DNA from: Tetmemena sp. SeJ-2015
Lineage: Eukaryota; Ciliophora; Spirotrichea; Sporadotrichida; Oxytrichidae
Assembly: GCA_027382625.1 (NCBI GenBank)
Contig: JAJKFJ010020986.1
Coordinates: 1 to 64,000 of the forward strand
Length of the DNA: 64,000 nucleotides
Reading direction: 5' to 3'
In this document: in pieces, positions 1 to 11,645 of the stretch
Layout of the letters: each line of letters begins with the position of its first letter
Numbering within the stretch: the stretch's first letter is position 1
The notes under the pieces: model-generated
Told to the model about the DNA's origin: nothing
What the model saw: only the letters and a program-made list of their open reading frames with translations
The model's database searches: none
Made by a program: the position numbers and the translations under genes

Positions 1-1290
1 AAATTTTATTTATTTTTATTAGAAATTTAAAAAAAAATTTCGTTAGAAATTTTAAAAACTTCTTTAAATTATTTAACCAGCATATTTCTAAAAACAAAGA
101 TTATAATTAACTTTATTTTTTAATAAAAATTAATTATTTTATTAAGCTAAACCGAATTGTGGTTGTTGAATTTATTATGAGGAATTTATTTGTAAGGAAG
201 AAGCGAGAGAGAGAGACGCCGTAGAGTGGATGTTGCTGCTGCTGCTCATTTTGCAAATTAATAATGCACAAGCTATTAATAAACAAGACACATTCATACT
301 TCTAATAAAATAATATTTGCTTAAGTTTACTAATTTATATACTTTTCATCCAATTATCCTTCTTTTCTGACTCTAAGAATTTATAGAAAATATTTTCATA
401 AAAAATCGACAGAGTAATCAATTTTATATTCACTATAAGTTATATCTTAAAATATTATAAGAGGATGTCAATATTATGTCAGCCTCATATTCAATTATTT
501 TTAAGCTATTCTATTTCAGATGGCTGAGGGTAATATTTTGTAAGTTGTTATTAAAGCAGTTTATCTAGCTTTATTAAAGTATAATTATGCCTTATTATAA
601 TCTACAGCTAATATTTCTTTCCCTTTCAATGTAAAATGAAGCAATATTTATTTTATTTATCTTATTTAAAGGGAAAAGATTAGGTTAAGATTATTGAAAG
701 TAAGATTAAATTCTTTAAATTCCGTAAAATCCAAAAATTTTTCAATAAAAACATTAGTTATTCATATCTTCCTATTCGTCATTTTTTAGATTCTAAAATT
801 GAAAAATTAATTTAATGTCTGGAATCTTAATCAGTAAAAGGCTCTATTGAAAGATTTAGTCTAAATTTAAATCTTGTCCCCTATCTATATCTATATTAAT
901 TTAGTAGTACTTTTTCGATCAAATACTTTATCTGTAACCTGCATAACCTTTACATCTGGCATTAAGTAATTATTGTATTGTTAGAATGTTAAAGAAACAT
1001 CTCCGTCATTTTAAAGTTAGCTTGAAGTCTAGTTATTAAGATGATAATTCAAAATATCCCTTAAATAAGTGATTATTTATTCAAACGGAATATCTTAGAA
1101 AGTTCTTAATGTACAACCGGGTATAATTTCATCGCCAATGTTCCCAATAAAATAAATTGAGTTAGGTAATATATTAACTTAAGGTTAGATAATCTTGGCA
1201 TCTTCCTTAATTGCATCTTACAATCAAATTCAAATTATAAAATATGATAAGAAAGTGAAAAAAGTTGTGTATAATTAATTTCTTTATTAA
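1..1290. other. AT-rich stretch without recognisable gene
   Basis: No frame with recognisable content was found on either strand. A short GA-rich run (about 204-217) is followed by a run of TGC units (about 230-247), both simple repeats. The right end leads into the 3' end of the TBE-type zinc-finger/kinase pseudogene. Confidence 0.4.
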
Positions 1291-1299
1291 TACTTATAA

Positions 1300-2590
1300 T
1301 CATGCTAAATTTTAACCCTAAACAGGCAATCTAAAGTCTTCTAGGAAGGTGACCTTGACGTCTGCCTCATATTCTCTGAATTTTATACCTGCTTCCTCTA
1401 TCTCAGATAACTGAGTGTTAGGTTTGATAGGTTGCTTGATTATTACTTTCTAACTTTTTAAAAAGTTCTGATACCTTGTCTATCTTACAATGTCTTGTTG
1501 CGAATTATATTGCATCATCTTCACTTTCACACTAGTAGTATTCCTCTGGTTTCATATCGCATTCAAGTATGATTGCAACTATAGACCAAATGTCCCACTG
1601 CACTGAACCGTTGAGCCAAGTCTGTCTCTATGGGAAGTAGCCTGCAGTTCCTTGCACCGATGCTTCCTCAATGTTTTCTCTTCTTACAACTCTGTTGAAG
1701 TCTATGAAGTGCTCTGACTGGTTCAAAGTTTTATCATGATGTTCTCTGGCTTGAGATCTCTGTGCACGAATCCCAACTCATGCAACTCCATCACTCCTCT
1801 AACGAGGTCAGTGAGAATAGCAGTAAGCTAGTACTTGTTGCGCCTCGTGCTGAGAAATTCTCTTAGTGTGATCTCCCATTTAGGAAGGCGAATGGCGATG
1901 TAATCATGATCGATAAGAACACAGCAAGATGAAGAACGTACTAGCTCAAGTTTTTGTCCCTCGCTTCTCTCAACACTGTCAGTTCGTTCGCGAACTCAAG
2001 ACCTCTCTCTTCCTTCTTTACAAGGTATTCGTAAGGGAAGATCATGTAAGCATACTCTTCTTGTATGATGGTGTCTCTTCGCTTCGCATCAGCAAGGTGG
2101 AGGTAATTTTAAACACACTCCTCCAAAGTTACAACTCTCAAGCATGGAGTCTTGCTTTGAGCTAGCTGAAACTTTACTGACACCATAGACTAAGGCTTCT
2201 GATTCATGAACTCAATCTTCTTCTTCTTCTCCTATTGCTTCCTCTTTAGTTGAATCTTGTCAAAGTATCGTGCTTGCCTCTTAGCTGGCACCATCTTTAA
2301 AGTTTCTTTATCCTCAATTACGAGCTCAGCCATGTGCTTCTTCTCCATGTGTTTCTTGAGGAAAGCAGAGTGAGAGAATGTCTGCTCACAAGTTGAGCAA
2401 GGATAGCGACCGTCCACTTTCTAATGCTTCATATAGATCTTAGGTTTGTCTGAGTGGACTTCCTTGATGTGCCGCTTAAGGCTCTGAGGATATTCGAACT
2501 GTCGTTGACATTACTCGCATTCAAAAAGTTTCTTCTCCTCATTGATTTCAAAATGGCTATAATGATCTTTTTTCTTTCAAGATTATCCCA
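1300..2590 (-). pseudogene. TBE-type zinc-finger/protein-kinase protein (57 kDa-like), frameshifted
   Basis: Read on the minus strand with TAA/TAG as Gln. Two C2H2 zinc fingers come first (about 2440-2515, C-x2-C...H-x4-H; and about 2335-2403, beginning CSTCEQTF). A basic Gln/Lys-rich linker follows, then a kinase-like region with the catalytic-loop motif HRDLKPENIM at about 1735-1764. Where a kinase would have DFG the sequence reads IDFN. The reading needs at least three frame changes (near 1915, 1730 and 1415) and ends at TGA 1300-1302. Fusion of zinc fingers to a kinase is known from the third gene of TBE transposons of Oxytricha. The frameshifts suggest a d dead copy, though sequencing indels cannot be excluded. 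Partial copies recur at 36.2 and 51.24 kb. No terminal repeats were found. Confidence 0.8.
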
Positions 2591-2870
2591 AAATTCCAAA
2601 TTTTTCATCGATTAATTATATTGAAATGAGTTTTAGTGTCCAGAGGATTAACTTTCTTCATATTTAAGTTGCATAAATGCTTTTCATTTGTTACTTTTTG
2701 TATTAGCTATCATATTAAATATTGATAAGTAAAGTGTATCAAGTGTACTTAATTGATCAGGGTGTTGTTATTCTTATATTTAAATATTTACATTTTTCTG
2801 CGTTAACTACCACCTTTTATTTTGAAAAAGATCCTTTAGCTCTTAATTAAACATCCCACTTCATATCATT

Positions 2871-3002
2871 CTTGTAGTTTTATTGGGTTTCAATTTCACA
2901 TAGTGTTTTATGAAATCCCCAATGTTAAGGTTGAAAATCCAAAAATTTAGTTCCTTAATTTTAGAGTTTTGTGAAATCATTGAAAGGGTTGGTTCTTATG
3001 GA
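2871..3002 (-). CDS. Leucine-rich segment of array locus A
   Basis: A minus-strand frame open under the ciliate code contains an LRR-like core (SKIKELNFWIFNLNIGDFI) and ends at TGA 2871-2873. A paralogous segment with the same pattern (SKIQELNLRISDLDIGNLL) lies at 38.23-38.40 kb, which supports it as real coding sequence. It lies downstream in the gene direction from the LRR piece at 4164-4523. It is short and has no start codon, so it is a segment and not a gene. Confidence 0.5.
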
Positions 3003-4163
3003 AATAAATTTTAATAACATCTTTAATTTTATCAGTAGATAAGTTTAGATATTGCCTTAAATGTAGAATTATTTTCAAATAAATCAAATAATGCATAAAT
3101 CTTTTTAATAATGCTAAGAAAAAGGATTCAGAAAATTAATTCAAATAAGTATTATGAATAAAAGAGCTTATTTTATTTGCTCACTTATATTAAAAAAATT
3201 CAGGAAATGCCTGGCTATTGAAAAAATTTTCGGAATATATTTAGACCAAAACTTCTAATTTGTCAATCATTTCCATTTTATAGAAATATTGATATTGGTA
3301 CCTGAATGATTATTCTAATACTGTATTTGATGATTATATATACTATAATTTATCTAAATAAAATGCGAACTACTGTAATATAATATATTTTCTGAAGATA
3401 TTTATCATTCCTGACTTATTTAGGACTAAAATTTGAGACAACCATATTCGAAATGCCATTTAATTAACTAATTAGTAATGGGTGTTTTGTAAAATAATTT
3501 AAAGACATTTTTAATCCTTGCAATCCTTATCCATTAAATTCTTCGCATAAGATAAAATCCTAATATTTTGTCTCTCCACTCAGTGATAAAATGGTGTCAA
3601 AAGAAAGACGATATAAATTTTGATTTCAAAATTGGAAGTATAATTTTAATTAATTCAAAATTTTAGGTGCTTCAAAGTCTCCTCCCATATCATATCTTCA
3701 TAAACTTGTTGCAGTTTGAGGTCAGGTCCACTAATTTCAAAAGTTAATTTTTTAAGGTTAAGCAGAAAAGGTCTTATTGATTCGTATTAATCCATAGTTA
3801 TACTTCTTCCCCTTACTGATTGTGTAAGATTTAGGCTTAAATATATAAATAAAATATATTTTAACAAAGAATGAATTCTGACATTTAGGAATTTTAAAAT
3901 TTACATTACTTTGTAAATGAAAAATGTAGTTTAGCAATTGATTTCACATCAAAATTTATCATTTACTGACTTTTATTAAATAATGATAGATCTGTTTATG
4001 ATAAATTTACCTTTTATCATTTAATCAAAATCTTATAATTTTAATAACCGATTCTAATCAAACATGATAATTTTGCAGAGAGGAGGCTCGAGATTTTTTC
4101 TTTATAACTTAATATAAATTTTATGCTATCTTCTCAATAATTTTGTATAATTTTTATCCATAC
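3003..4163. other. AT-rich interval inside locus A
   Basis: Lies between two LRR segments of locus A. No convincing frame was found. It probably holds IES or intergenic DNA plus decayed LRR sequence, but this copy has no clean paralogue here to define boundaries. Confidence 0.3.
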
Positions 4164-4523
4164 TCACTATTTTTGGATTACTTTAAAATTTATTTTCTCA
4201 AAATTAAGGCTCTTTAGATTTTTGAAGCTTTCTAAAAAATTTTTCATTGAGTTTGGTGAGCTATAATCAAAAAACATAAAGTCCTTAATTTTCAGACTCT
4301 TGATACAATTTATGTCTTTTATATTTTTTAAATCAGCTTCTGTAATTTTTATATAACAACCATTGATGATTAAACTCTTTGTTTTTATTGCCTATTCTTT
4401 AATCTAACTGTTTGCAGGATAAAACTCTTCTAAACTTAAAACATAATTTGCTATCTCAAATAATTGATTATAGGTAGAATATGAAAAAGTTATTGAGGGT
4501 AAGAATAAAATTGATCTCTAAGA
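4164..4523 (-). CDS. Leucine-rich-repeat segment of array locus A
   Basis: A 120-codon minus-strand frame, open only if TAA/TAG are Gln (several in-frame). It reads as leucine-rich repeats: KTKSLIINGCYIKITEADL, then IKSLKIKDFMFF, then a unit ending FKNLKSLNFE. It ends at TGA 4164-4166. LRR domains usually mediate protein-protein contacts; the partner is unknown. It has no start codon of its own and fits as an internal segment of the F-box-like/LRR gene whose N-terminus lies at 8486. The transposon at 5.6-7.25 kb separates it from the upstream modules. Confidence 0.65.
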
Positions 4524-4529
4524 AGTGTA

Positions 4530-5606
4530 AGTAAGAGCTTTAATATATTATTAGAGTTTATATAAGTCTGTTTAATTTAAATGGTGAAGTATGTCAACTT
4601 CTTTTGAATAGTCTTGGCAACTTATCTATAGAAGAGATCAGCCATCTTGAGGAAGCAACCCTGACGCACTTAGTTTAAGCCTCCTGGAGTATTTGAGTTT
4701 TAGTTCTTTCCAGATCTTTAATATATTTTCATCTTTCTTGATATATAGTGCCTTCATTAAGTCTAATTATCTGCTTAAAAATTTGAGTTATGTTCGCACT
4801 GAGAAAGTTCTTAAATCCAATGCTCAAAAGATTTCTCATCTTGTTCTAGCATGTCTTTATTTCAAGCACTTTAGAGGTTTGTGTACATGTCATTGAGTCT
4901 TTCAGCTCGCTGTGTCACTTTGACAGAGGAGGTCTTCTCTTACATCCAATATTCTAAATTCTAAATTTAATTAATTTAAATAAGCCCTTTTACTAGCCTC
5001 TTCCTTCCCCCCCTAGAGATCAATTTTTTCCTACCCTTGCTCACCTTTTTATCTTTAAACTAAAATTAATTTTCTTTAATGAAAAATAATTGTTATGCTT
5101 TCAATCGAAATCGAATATGATAAAAATATCCATTATTAAAATTGGGTATTTATTTAAAATTAAAATTATATTAAAATTTATTTAAATTTATTTAGATCTT
5201 CTTTTACTATAAATAATTATTTTTTAAATATCATAAATGTAGAGATGCTAAATATGAAAGTTAAAATTAGGTTTTTTTCCGATTTTCTTTTTAAAACTAA
5301 TCTTTTGAAATTAGTTACTGATACAAAACTCCACAAGGATGTAAAAATATTAGAATTCAATAAATTTATAATTATGTAATATTTTTATTGATGATATTAT
5401 AGGTTCAACCCCGATTTTACACCTTTGGCTAGGAAGCAACTGTTTTAGTATTTTTACTGAACTTTAGAAAATTATATTAAAAATCATCTAAAATTGGCAT
5501 GGTGATCAAAAATGTTCCCTATAATTGTGGGATTTAATAAAGTAAAATTACTTTTTAAAATTTTTTCCTAGCAATACTCGGCCCATAAGGAGCGCTTACA
5601 GTACTA
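4530..5606. other. Interval with no assigned gene (locus A)
   Basis: Both strands show medium-length frames around 4.62-4.90 kb, but no conserved motif decides between them. The rest is AT-rich with no recognisable content up to the inverted repeat at 5607. Confidence 0.3.
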
Positions 5607-5632
5607 ATAGCTCATTTATAAGCGTATTGAGG
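5607..5632 (+). repeat. Left terminal inverted repeat
   Basis: 26 bases matching the reverse complement of 7223-7248 exactly as read; bounds the 1.64-kb element. Confidence 0.8.
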
Positions 5633-6375
5633 TGATTACATAATTAAATCCAAGATGGTGGAGACTTGCCTTTAAGCTATTCTGATCTGATGGGTGCGTG
5701 AAAAAAGCTAAGTTTGGTATTAGGTCTAGTCGTAGTAACGATTAACCACACTTCGCATTTTGTGGGTCTTTATTAAAAGTGATATGATTTGCTGGCTGGT
5801 TTATTATAATTAATATCATTAATCACAGCCACGATGGCGACCCCGACCACTGGACACTCAAGACCCTCCGAGCCTGCGCGAATGCCCTCTCAAGATCTAA
5901 CCAACGCTTGACGCTACAAACCCCGAAGCTGTAGAGACCCTCAATCTCAGCACTTGCGCCGTTAGCAATGATTCGTGGTGGGTGCAAGAAGTCAGTGAGC
6001 CTACGCTGCACCTGGATATGTCTTACCACAAGCCTCTGGCAAGCAAGCCTCCTGCCTATAGATGCTTCGCCGACCTCCCCATGCGCGAGGGTTCCGAGCC
6101 CTCATGCTCTTACACATGAATCCAGAGTGAGGCGACTTTACTAACTGCTCGCACAATCGATGAGTGCCGCCCAACGTTCTCCGATGTGCAGAACTCCCTC
6201 CAGCCCTTCCTCTCCAGGCTCCTCCTCGATGGTGACTCTAATTACCAGCGCTTCCTTCAGTTCCCAGGCCCCTCCTATGCAGTCAACTCCAAGCTAGGCA
6301 AGGCGCCTGACCTCTTGGGCATTTTGAAGAAGAGCGAAGGCAGCGAGCTCTGCCCTCGCGATGTTGAACGAAGCC

Positions 6376-6900
6376 TCATGAGTGTATCCAGCTCGATCGA
6401 AGAGCTACTAGGTCATAGGTGGAGAGCCGCCTCAGCCAGTCCTTCTTCACGGTCTGCCACCTGTGGAAAGTAGACTCGTCGATATACACAACCTCTCAGC
6501 TGACATACATCTATCTAGTGATAGCGACTGAGTACTCCTGCGGTTTTTCTAGGAGCTTGAGCTGACTCTGGTCCTTGCGGATGTAGGTACAGGTGATGGC
6601 TCGGTAGTAGACTTCGTTGCGAAGGAAGAGCTTGGTCAACGTGGGTGGGCAGACGAGTGGGGCACCTAACTGCTCATGGCAGTAGTGGGTGCGCTGCGTG
6701 AGACTCATGTGGGCCGTCTCGCTGAGATGCTTGGCCGTGGTGGTGCGCTCTTCGATCGAGCGAGGGATCTTCCTCTGCGAACCATTGATGTGCCTCCTCG
6801 ACTTGGGAAGATGAAAGTCGTCGCGGCGCCACCACTGGATGATCATGGCCACCGTGCTCGGCTTGATGCCCGTGGCGTTGGCGACCTGGGTTTAGCTCAT
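6376..6900 (-). pseudogene. Transposase, Tc1/mariner-IS630 superfamily (truncated by frameshifts)
   Basis: A minus-strand frame from ATG 6900 to TGA 6376, 174 residues with TAA/TAG as Gln. Residues about 3-25 form a helix-turn-helix-like segment (QVANATGIKPSTVAMIIQWW), followed by a basic region. VYIDESTFHRW carries the first catalytic Asp at about residue 141. In the family this enzyme cuts and joins transposon ends using a D-D-E/D triad; the second Asp and the third acidic residue were not found. Related N-terminal sequence continues to about 7178 in other frames, and open but unassigned frame continues to about 5823. The gene is therefore broken. The DE motif aligns with YIDESSF of the remnant at 11.6-12.5 kb. 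Confidence 0.75.
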
Positions 6901-7222
6901 GTGTATTGCTCGTCGTGGCTGAGCGTTCCGTAGTGAAGCTTTATCACCAAGAAATACTGGTCCAGCCAGTCTGCATTACGGACCCTGAGCTTCGGCAAGA
7001 CTCACATCTACCCTTTGTGATTGTCTGCCAGATTACTGTAGATCTCGAGTTAGGCGATGAGTTTTTGACTTGGAATGTAGCGCTCTGGTTTCTAGATTCA
7101 TGCGGAATGACAGCCAGGTTCAAGATATTCGGTGAGCGTCCTTTTGCGCTTGGATGCAACACCTGTGGCTTCCATTAAGTTTTAAAAGTGCCAATTTTTA
7201 ATTTCCACACTAATGACTACCC

Positions 7223-7248
7223 CCTCAATACGCTTATAAATGAGCTAT
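7223..7248 (-). repeat. Right terminal inverted repeat
   Basis: Partner of the repeat at 5607-5632; the sequences diverge immediately inside and outside it. Confidence 0.8.
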
Positions 7249-7479
7249 AAGTTATAACAGAACTTCGTTCTCGTTCCTCTTGGCCTTTCAGAAGCTATCT
7301 CAAAAGTTTTTTGTAAAATCGGGGGTGAAAGTATAATATAAAAGACAAACTCAACCGTTTTAATTTATTCATTCCAATTTTAGAAATTTGAAAAAAATAA
7401 TTTTAGATTCTTAAAATGCCTGCAATATAGTTACTTATTTTAAATAAAATTTGAATTAAAAGAAAATTTGCATATATAA

Positions 7480-7686
7480 TGGAAGTTTATAATCGCTGAA
7501 AAGATCTCAAAATCTAAAAATTAGCTAAGCTTAATTTTCTTGAAATTTATTATTTCCTACATTGGATTAAGTGGTCTGAATTTGTATAAACTCATTTTAT
7601 AAAGCTATACTCTTTTTATTGATTTTAGAATATCTATTAACTAATTTAGAACTATTGGGAAGCTAATATCTATCTTAAAACTTATT
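7480..7686 (-). CDS. Middle module of array locus A
   Basis: The frame contains QLIDILKSIKRVQLYKMS followed by a stretch with INFKKIKLS. It aligns with the middle modules of loci d (28.64-28.88), g (58.85-59.09) and c (22.75-22.98), which share the pattern I-D-V/I-L..I-D/K-R-V/A-Q-L/F-Y. Several in-frame TAA/TAG are read as Gln. Function unknown; it lies between the F-box-like N-terminus and the LRRs. Confidence 0.65.
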
Positions 7687-7929
7687 CTTGTTCTAATAAT
7701 CTCATTATCTTTTTTAAAAACATAAATTTATTTCATTTAGGAGAATAAAAAATAACGCCAATAAGAATTTTAATGTCCAATATTGGATAATCCTTAATTA
7801 ATTTGCTAAGTTATTTATAGGAGGAAATTTAATAAAAATATAAATTATATCTTGTAAGATAAAAATATTTATTTCAATTTATAGGAAGATTTATAATGTT
7901 TTTTATTATTTTTTTTAAAAAAAAAAACA

Positions 7930-8486
7930 TACATCTTTTTAATCATCACTTTTTTCAATGCTTCCTTACTTTAGCTAAAATTCGAGAGCGTCTTTTTAAA
8001 TTTCGCTTATTGCCAGTGCGTACTCTTCTGATAATATTTCAGCTTCATTACTTTAGTCAAGAGTGAACAAAAGCTAAAAGCCCCAACTTAGCAAATACTG
8101 AACCGACTTTTGTTTTTGAACTATTTGGAACTCATCATCAACATCATCAAAACATTTGAAAGAAGATTTGTTCTCCTCGCTTTCATTCTCTTAATTTGAA
8201 ACTGAAGATTCTTATTTTCCAATACGAGGATGCTAATCATCCTGAATGAGATATCTCAACAAATCAGGGATAGAAGCTGGTTTAAGTTTTAGAAAATATT
8301 GCTTAGGGTCATTTACGAAGTCTTTGATATTTATAGATTAAATTATAGATAAAATATATTTGAATTTAAGTCTTTAATTCGTTAGAGATTTTATCTATCT
8401 GCTTGGCTAAGAAGAGATATCGTATGGACTAGCTCATTTAAACTGAGGTAGCTAAAAATCAATATCTTGCAGTTCTTGTTCTTCAT
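7930..8486 (-). CDS. F-box-like N-terminal segment of array locus A, interrupted by one IES
   Basis: ATG at 8486. The first ~37 residues (MKNKNCKILIFSYLSL...ELV..ISLLSQADR) resemble an F-box: an Ile/Leu-rich helix, a Tyr-Leu, then a Ser-Lys/Gln-x-Asp-Arg turn. F-box proteins normally link substrates to SCF ubiquitin ligases; that role here is inference from similarity. The frame breaks at 8326-8375 and is restored by deleting that segment, then runs on through an acidic, Gln/Ser-rich part to SVQYLLSWGFQLLF at about 8.05 kb. It contains roughly ten TAA/TAG codons and no TGA. Paralogous N-termini lie at 16885, 24998, 34813, 50960 and 60072. Confidence 0.75.
8326..8375 (-). other. IES, 50 bp, pointer AAAGACTT
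   Basis: The direct repeat AAAGACTT (minus strand) lies at 8368-8375 and 8318-8325. Removing one copy plus the sequence between joins ...RIKD to FVND in frame. No GT-AG ends. Its length is not a multiple of three. Paralogues c, d, f and g carry an IES at the same codon; b and e have none. Confidence 0.8.
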
Positions 8487-9927
8487 TTTTATTATTAAAT
8501 ATCATTAATTTTACCTCAAATCTTTAATGATAGTTTTTTATAATAGAATTTTTTACGATAAATTAATTATTAGTTAAGTTTATCTTGTCTAAAAATAGCA
8601 TACGATTGAAGTTAAAAAATAATTCATACTCAAAATAAATACTCCTATATTGAAAAAAAAGAATTTTAGTAAGGTAAAATTCGAAATACATTCATAAATT
8701 ATATAAATTCCATTTTACAAATCTAGAATAATTGATTGTTCTCTCAATTTTCATTTGTTAAAAACAAGTCATTGTTGCTATCATTTTAATTTCTAAGCTT
8801 GTCCAGTATATTACTAGATAATTCTGAAAATGTGAGAAAGTTTAAGCTGAGAATTAATGAAAATTAATATTAATTTGATTTCTGTATTGATATGATTATT
8901 GCTAATAATGCTATAAAAAATTTATGACTTTTAAATATAAAATATATATTATAAATTTAATGGCTTGTTAGTGTTATTAATTCAAATTAATGCGATTGAT
9001 ATTCTATTTAAGCATGGATTTTATAAAATTAACCTTTGTGGCATATCTATTGAAAATTTTTTGGATCTATTCTGATAATTTGATATTAGATAATTGCTTA
9101 TCAAAGTAATAATCAATAAAGTTAATAATTAAAATAAAATCGTTTATTGGTTAAAAAATGGGAGTTGCAATTTCTCAACATTCAGATTCTACAGCTTGTT
9201 CTTTTGCAAATCAAAAATTTAAATAAGTTTCTTCTTTATTAATCTTAGCAGTCCTTCTGATAACCAAGATGTGATGAAAGATTTCTTTTTTCTCAGCATT
9301 CTTGTGCCGTGATTAATTCTGAGCTGAGCGACTAAGCGAAATATAGAAGGACAAATATTTTAAGAGAATGATAATAAATTTAATGGTTTAATTGTCATTT
9401 AAATGTGAAATATTTGCCATCTTCATGCCCATTTTATTTCATTCCTAGTTTTGTTTTATGCTCCTGAAAAATTTCTAACTATATTTACAATTCTAAAGCT
9501 TTATAGACTATTATTTTAAATATTTTATTTTAAAACCCAATCTGATTAAAATAAACTAATATTAAATTTATTGATAAACTAATTTGTCAATAATTAATAA
9601 ACCTAATCTCAATTGTTTATGAATGATAAAAAATATTCTTCAAAAATAGAATGGTGTGACTATAAAATACCAATCTTTTATAAATTATTTGCTTAAAATT
9701 TAGCAATATTTTCAACCTTTTTTAAATATATAAATTTGAAGATCATTTAAAAATATTTTGTTTAAAAAATTAAAATTTTGAATCATTAGATTTTAGTTTA
9801 TTTATTTTTAAATTGAATCAGGTTGAAGAGTTTTTACTCAAATTAATGAAGTTTAATTTTTCTTAAGTTTACTTGCTAATTGAAAAAATATAAAATTGAC
9901 TTAAATTGGATTAAATATTCTCAGTTA
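8487..9927. other. AT-rich intergenic interval between loci A and b
   Basis: Mostly no recognisable content. Around 9140-9310 there is a degraded relative of one end of the ~400-bp TATAG-flanked repeat seen at 19.8, 33.7 and 58.5 kb. Its outer boundaries could not be placed. Confidence 0.35.
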
Positions 9928-10269
9928 TCAAAACCAAACCTAAAATGTTTCTGTACCTTTTATTGTGATGATTATAACATCTCTTATCTTTATTTCTAAG
10001 TAAGAATATTCCTTCTCTTTATTTAAACCCTTTTTTATTGTAAATTATATTTCAAAGTATTCGCAAGCTTTTTGAAGATCACTCTCATTCACATAACAAT
10101 CTGTTTCTTTGGAGTTAACTAATCTCTTTAAATTTATGATTTTCAGCAATTTCTTTATAATTAATATAAAGAATGGCCTTTAGACATCGCTCAAATCTTT
10201 CTATTCCAGTTTCAGCCTAATAATTTAATTTGAAGGGTAATATTATATTGGAATCAAGAAAGCACTCGC
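9928..10269 (-). CDS. C-terminal segment of array locus b (probable end of gene)
   Basis: A 114-codon minus-strand frame under the ciliate code. Its last part (FTIKKGLNKEKEYSYLEIKI, then RDVIIITIKG) aligns loosely with the C-terminal modules at 19.1, 26.2, 43.5 and 55.0 kb, which have the pattern YKVV..K...D...I.IGD.L.IS.Y. It ends at TGA 9928-9930, which may be the true stop. There is no start codon; it is the downstream end of the locus whose N-terminus is at 16885, interrupted by the elements at 10.9-12.5 and 13.2-13.7 kb. Confidence 0.55.
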
Positions 10270-10896
10270 TATAAATGATAAAAAATAAAGAATTAGAGGA
10301 AAATTAAAAATTAAATTCAGACTAAAAAAACTAGGTACATATTAATTTATTTTCTATACCTTCTAATTTCAAAATGCATCAAGTTTTAGAAATTAAAAAA
10401 ATCAAAATTCTCGTGTTTATTTTTTAAAGTCTAATGAAGGTTTTCTTCATATGTCTAGTAAGGGGATAAACTTCAAAATTTTTAAAAATTATTTAATTGA
10501 TAATGAAAATATGCTTTTAAGATGTCATAGAGTGGCAAATATGAACTTTGAGTTTTTCTTCTCTTAAAAGAAAAATATAATTTTAAATAGTCGATTTCAA
10601 ATTATTTTCATTAAAATCACAATTTTAAAAAATATTTTACTATAATTTCTATTTAAATTATCCCACCGCTTTCTTAAATTGATTAATGACTTTCATTTCG
10701 AATAGTTGATATTAGCCTGCATAATTTCTCTAAGAAATATCTTATTCTAAAATAACGTAATTTAAGATTTAATTATCTCAACTAGAGCCTTTCGTAATTT
10801 AAATCCTCAAGAAATGTAGTAACTAATAGTGTATGATATAATTTAATTGTGGAAGTGAAATAAATTTATATCTGTCTTCCTCTCATAATGTATTAA

Positions 10897-11562
10897 ATGG
10901 CAGGCTCAAAGTCAACTAAGCTCGTCAAATGCATTAGTTCCAAAAGAGATCTATATGAGGCGGCTGCTAGAAATTAGTTCTTCTTACCTTCTCCGGTGTC
11001 CGCATTATAAAGTAATTAGTTTGTTATGCCTTAAACTAGGCCCCCTTCTGTCAGTGTTCTCATTAATAAGCTGAAACCAGTTGCAGAAAAGAATGGTAAG
11101 CTCCTTGCCATTGATAAGCAGCGAATTTCTGATTGAAGGTGAATTTGGCCGCTCTGTCAACTCTCTCTCCAAATGAAGACATTTTTCCTCTAAGAATACA
11201 TTCCGTCATGACTAAAAACAACAAATACGAAGTACAGAACAGAAGATCTCACTCCTAACTTTCTCGGATAATTGCCATCATCGCAAAAATAGGCAAGGTG
11301 GTAAGGTCAAGCTTGTCAACTAGAGTTGCGCAAAGCTGAAATATATGAGACTAAAGGAAACACGCTCCAATTAGGATAATTAAATTTAAAAGGAGAAATT
11401 GGATACGGAGGATAAAAGGTAAGCAAAGTAAAAGCCGTAACAAATCAATCATTCGCAGGCTTTTAGTAATAGCATCTTCCTCAATACCAGCAATAACTGT
11501 AGCAACTGTAGACAAGTCAGGCTAAATAAAGGACTCCAATAAAAGGCAAGGCAGCAGGATGA
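10897..11562 (+). pseudogene. Gln-rich ORF beside the 11.6-12.5 kb transposase remnant
   Basis: A plus-strand frame starting at ATG 10897 (MAGSKSTKLVKCISSKRDLY). It is open for 79 codons to TGA 11134, then in the same frame from 11212 to TGA 11560-11562. Three TGA codons fall in the short gap between, so the gap may be an IES, an intron or decay. The second half has a Gln-rich tail in which CAA, CAG, TAA and TAG alternate, which strongly supports TAR = Gln. No family was recognised. It converges on the transposase and may be an accessory gene of the same element. Confidence 0.5.
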
Positions 11563-11645
11563 TTTACACAGAATGTTCTCGAAGCGAAGAGAGCAAAGAC
11601 CTGTAGTGAGAACGAGCAATAGCTTTAACATATTAATTCTGAAGT

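Larger units (their letters stand above)
5607..7248 (-). mobile_element. GC-rich IS630/Tc1-mariner-like transposon inserted in locus A
   Basis: A 1.64-kb element bounded by 26-bp inverted repeats (5607-5632 and 7223-7248), which read ATAGCTCATTTATAAGCG then TATTGAGG from each end. The interior (about 5.82-7.18 kb) is much richer in G and C than the host DNA. It carries a minus-strand transposase remnant and sits between the middle module and the LRR modules of array locus A. The base composition suggests a foreign or recently acquired element. An exact TA target duplication cannot be fixed from the ends. Confidence 0.75.

Noticed and set aside
4693..4896. 67-residue plus-strand ORF near 4.8 kb
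   Set aside because: Hydrophobic and AT-driven; the minus strand is equally open under the ciliate code, and neither has a paralogue here.
6186..6933. Plus-strand ORFs inside the 5.6-7.25 kb element
   Set aside because: Antisense to the transposase frame; high GC content lengthens open frames by chance.
8318..8375. Interpreting the short frame-breaking segments as spliceosomal introns
   Set aside because: They lack GT-AG boundaries and have direct repeats at the ends, one copy of which is part of the coding sequence.
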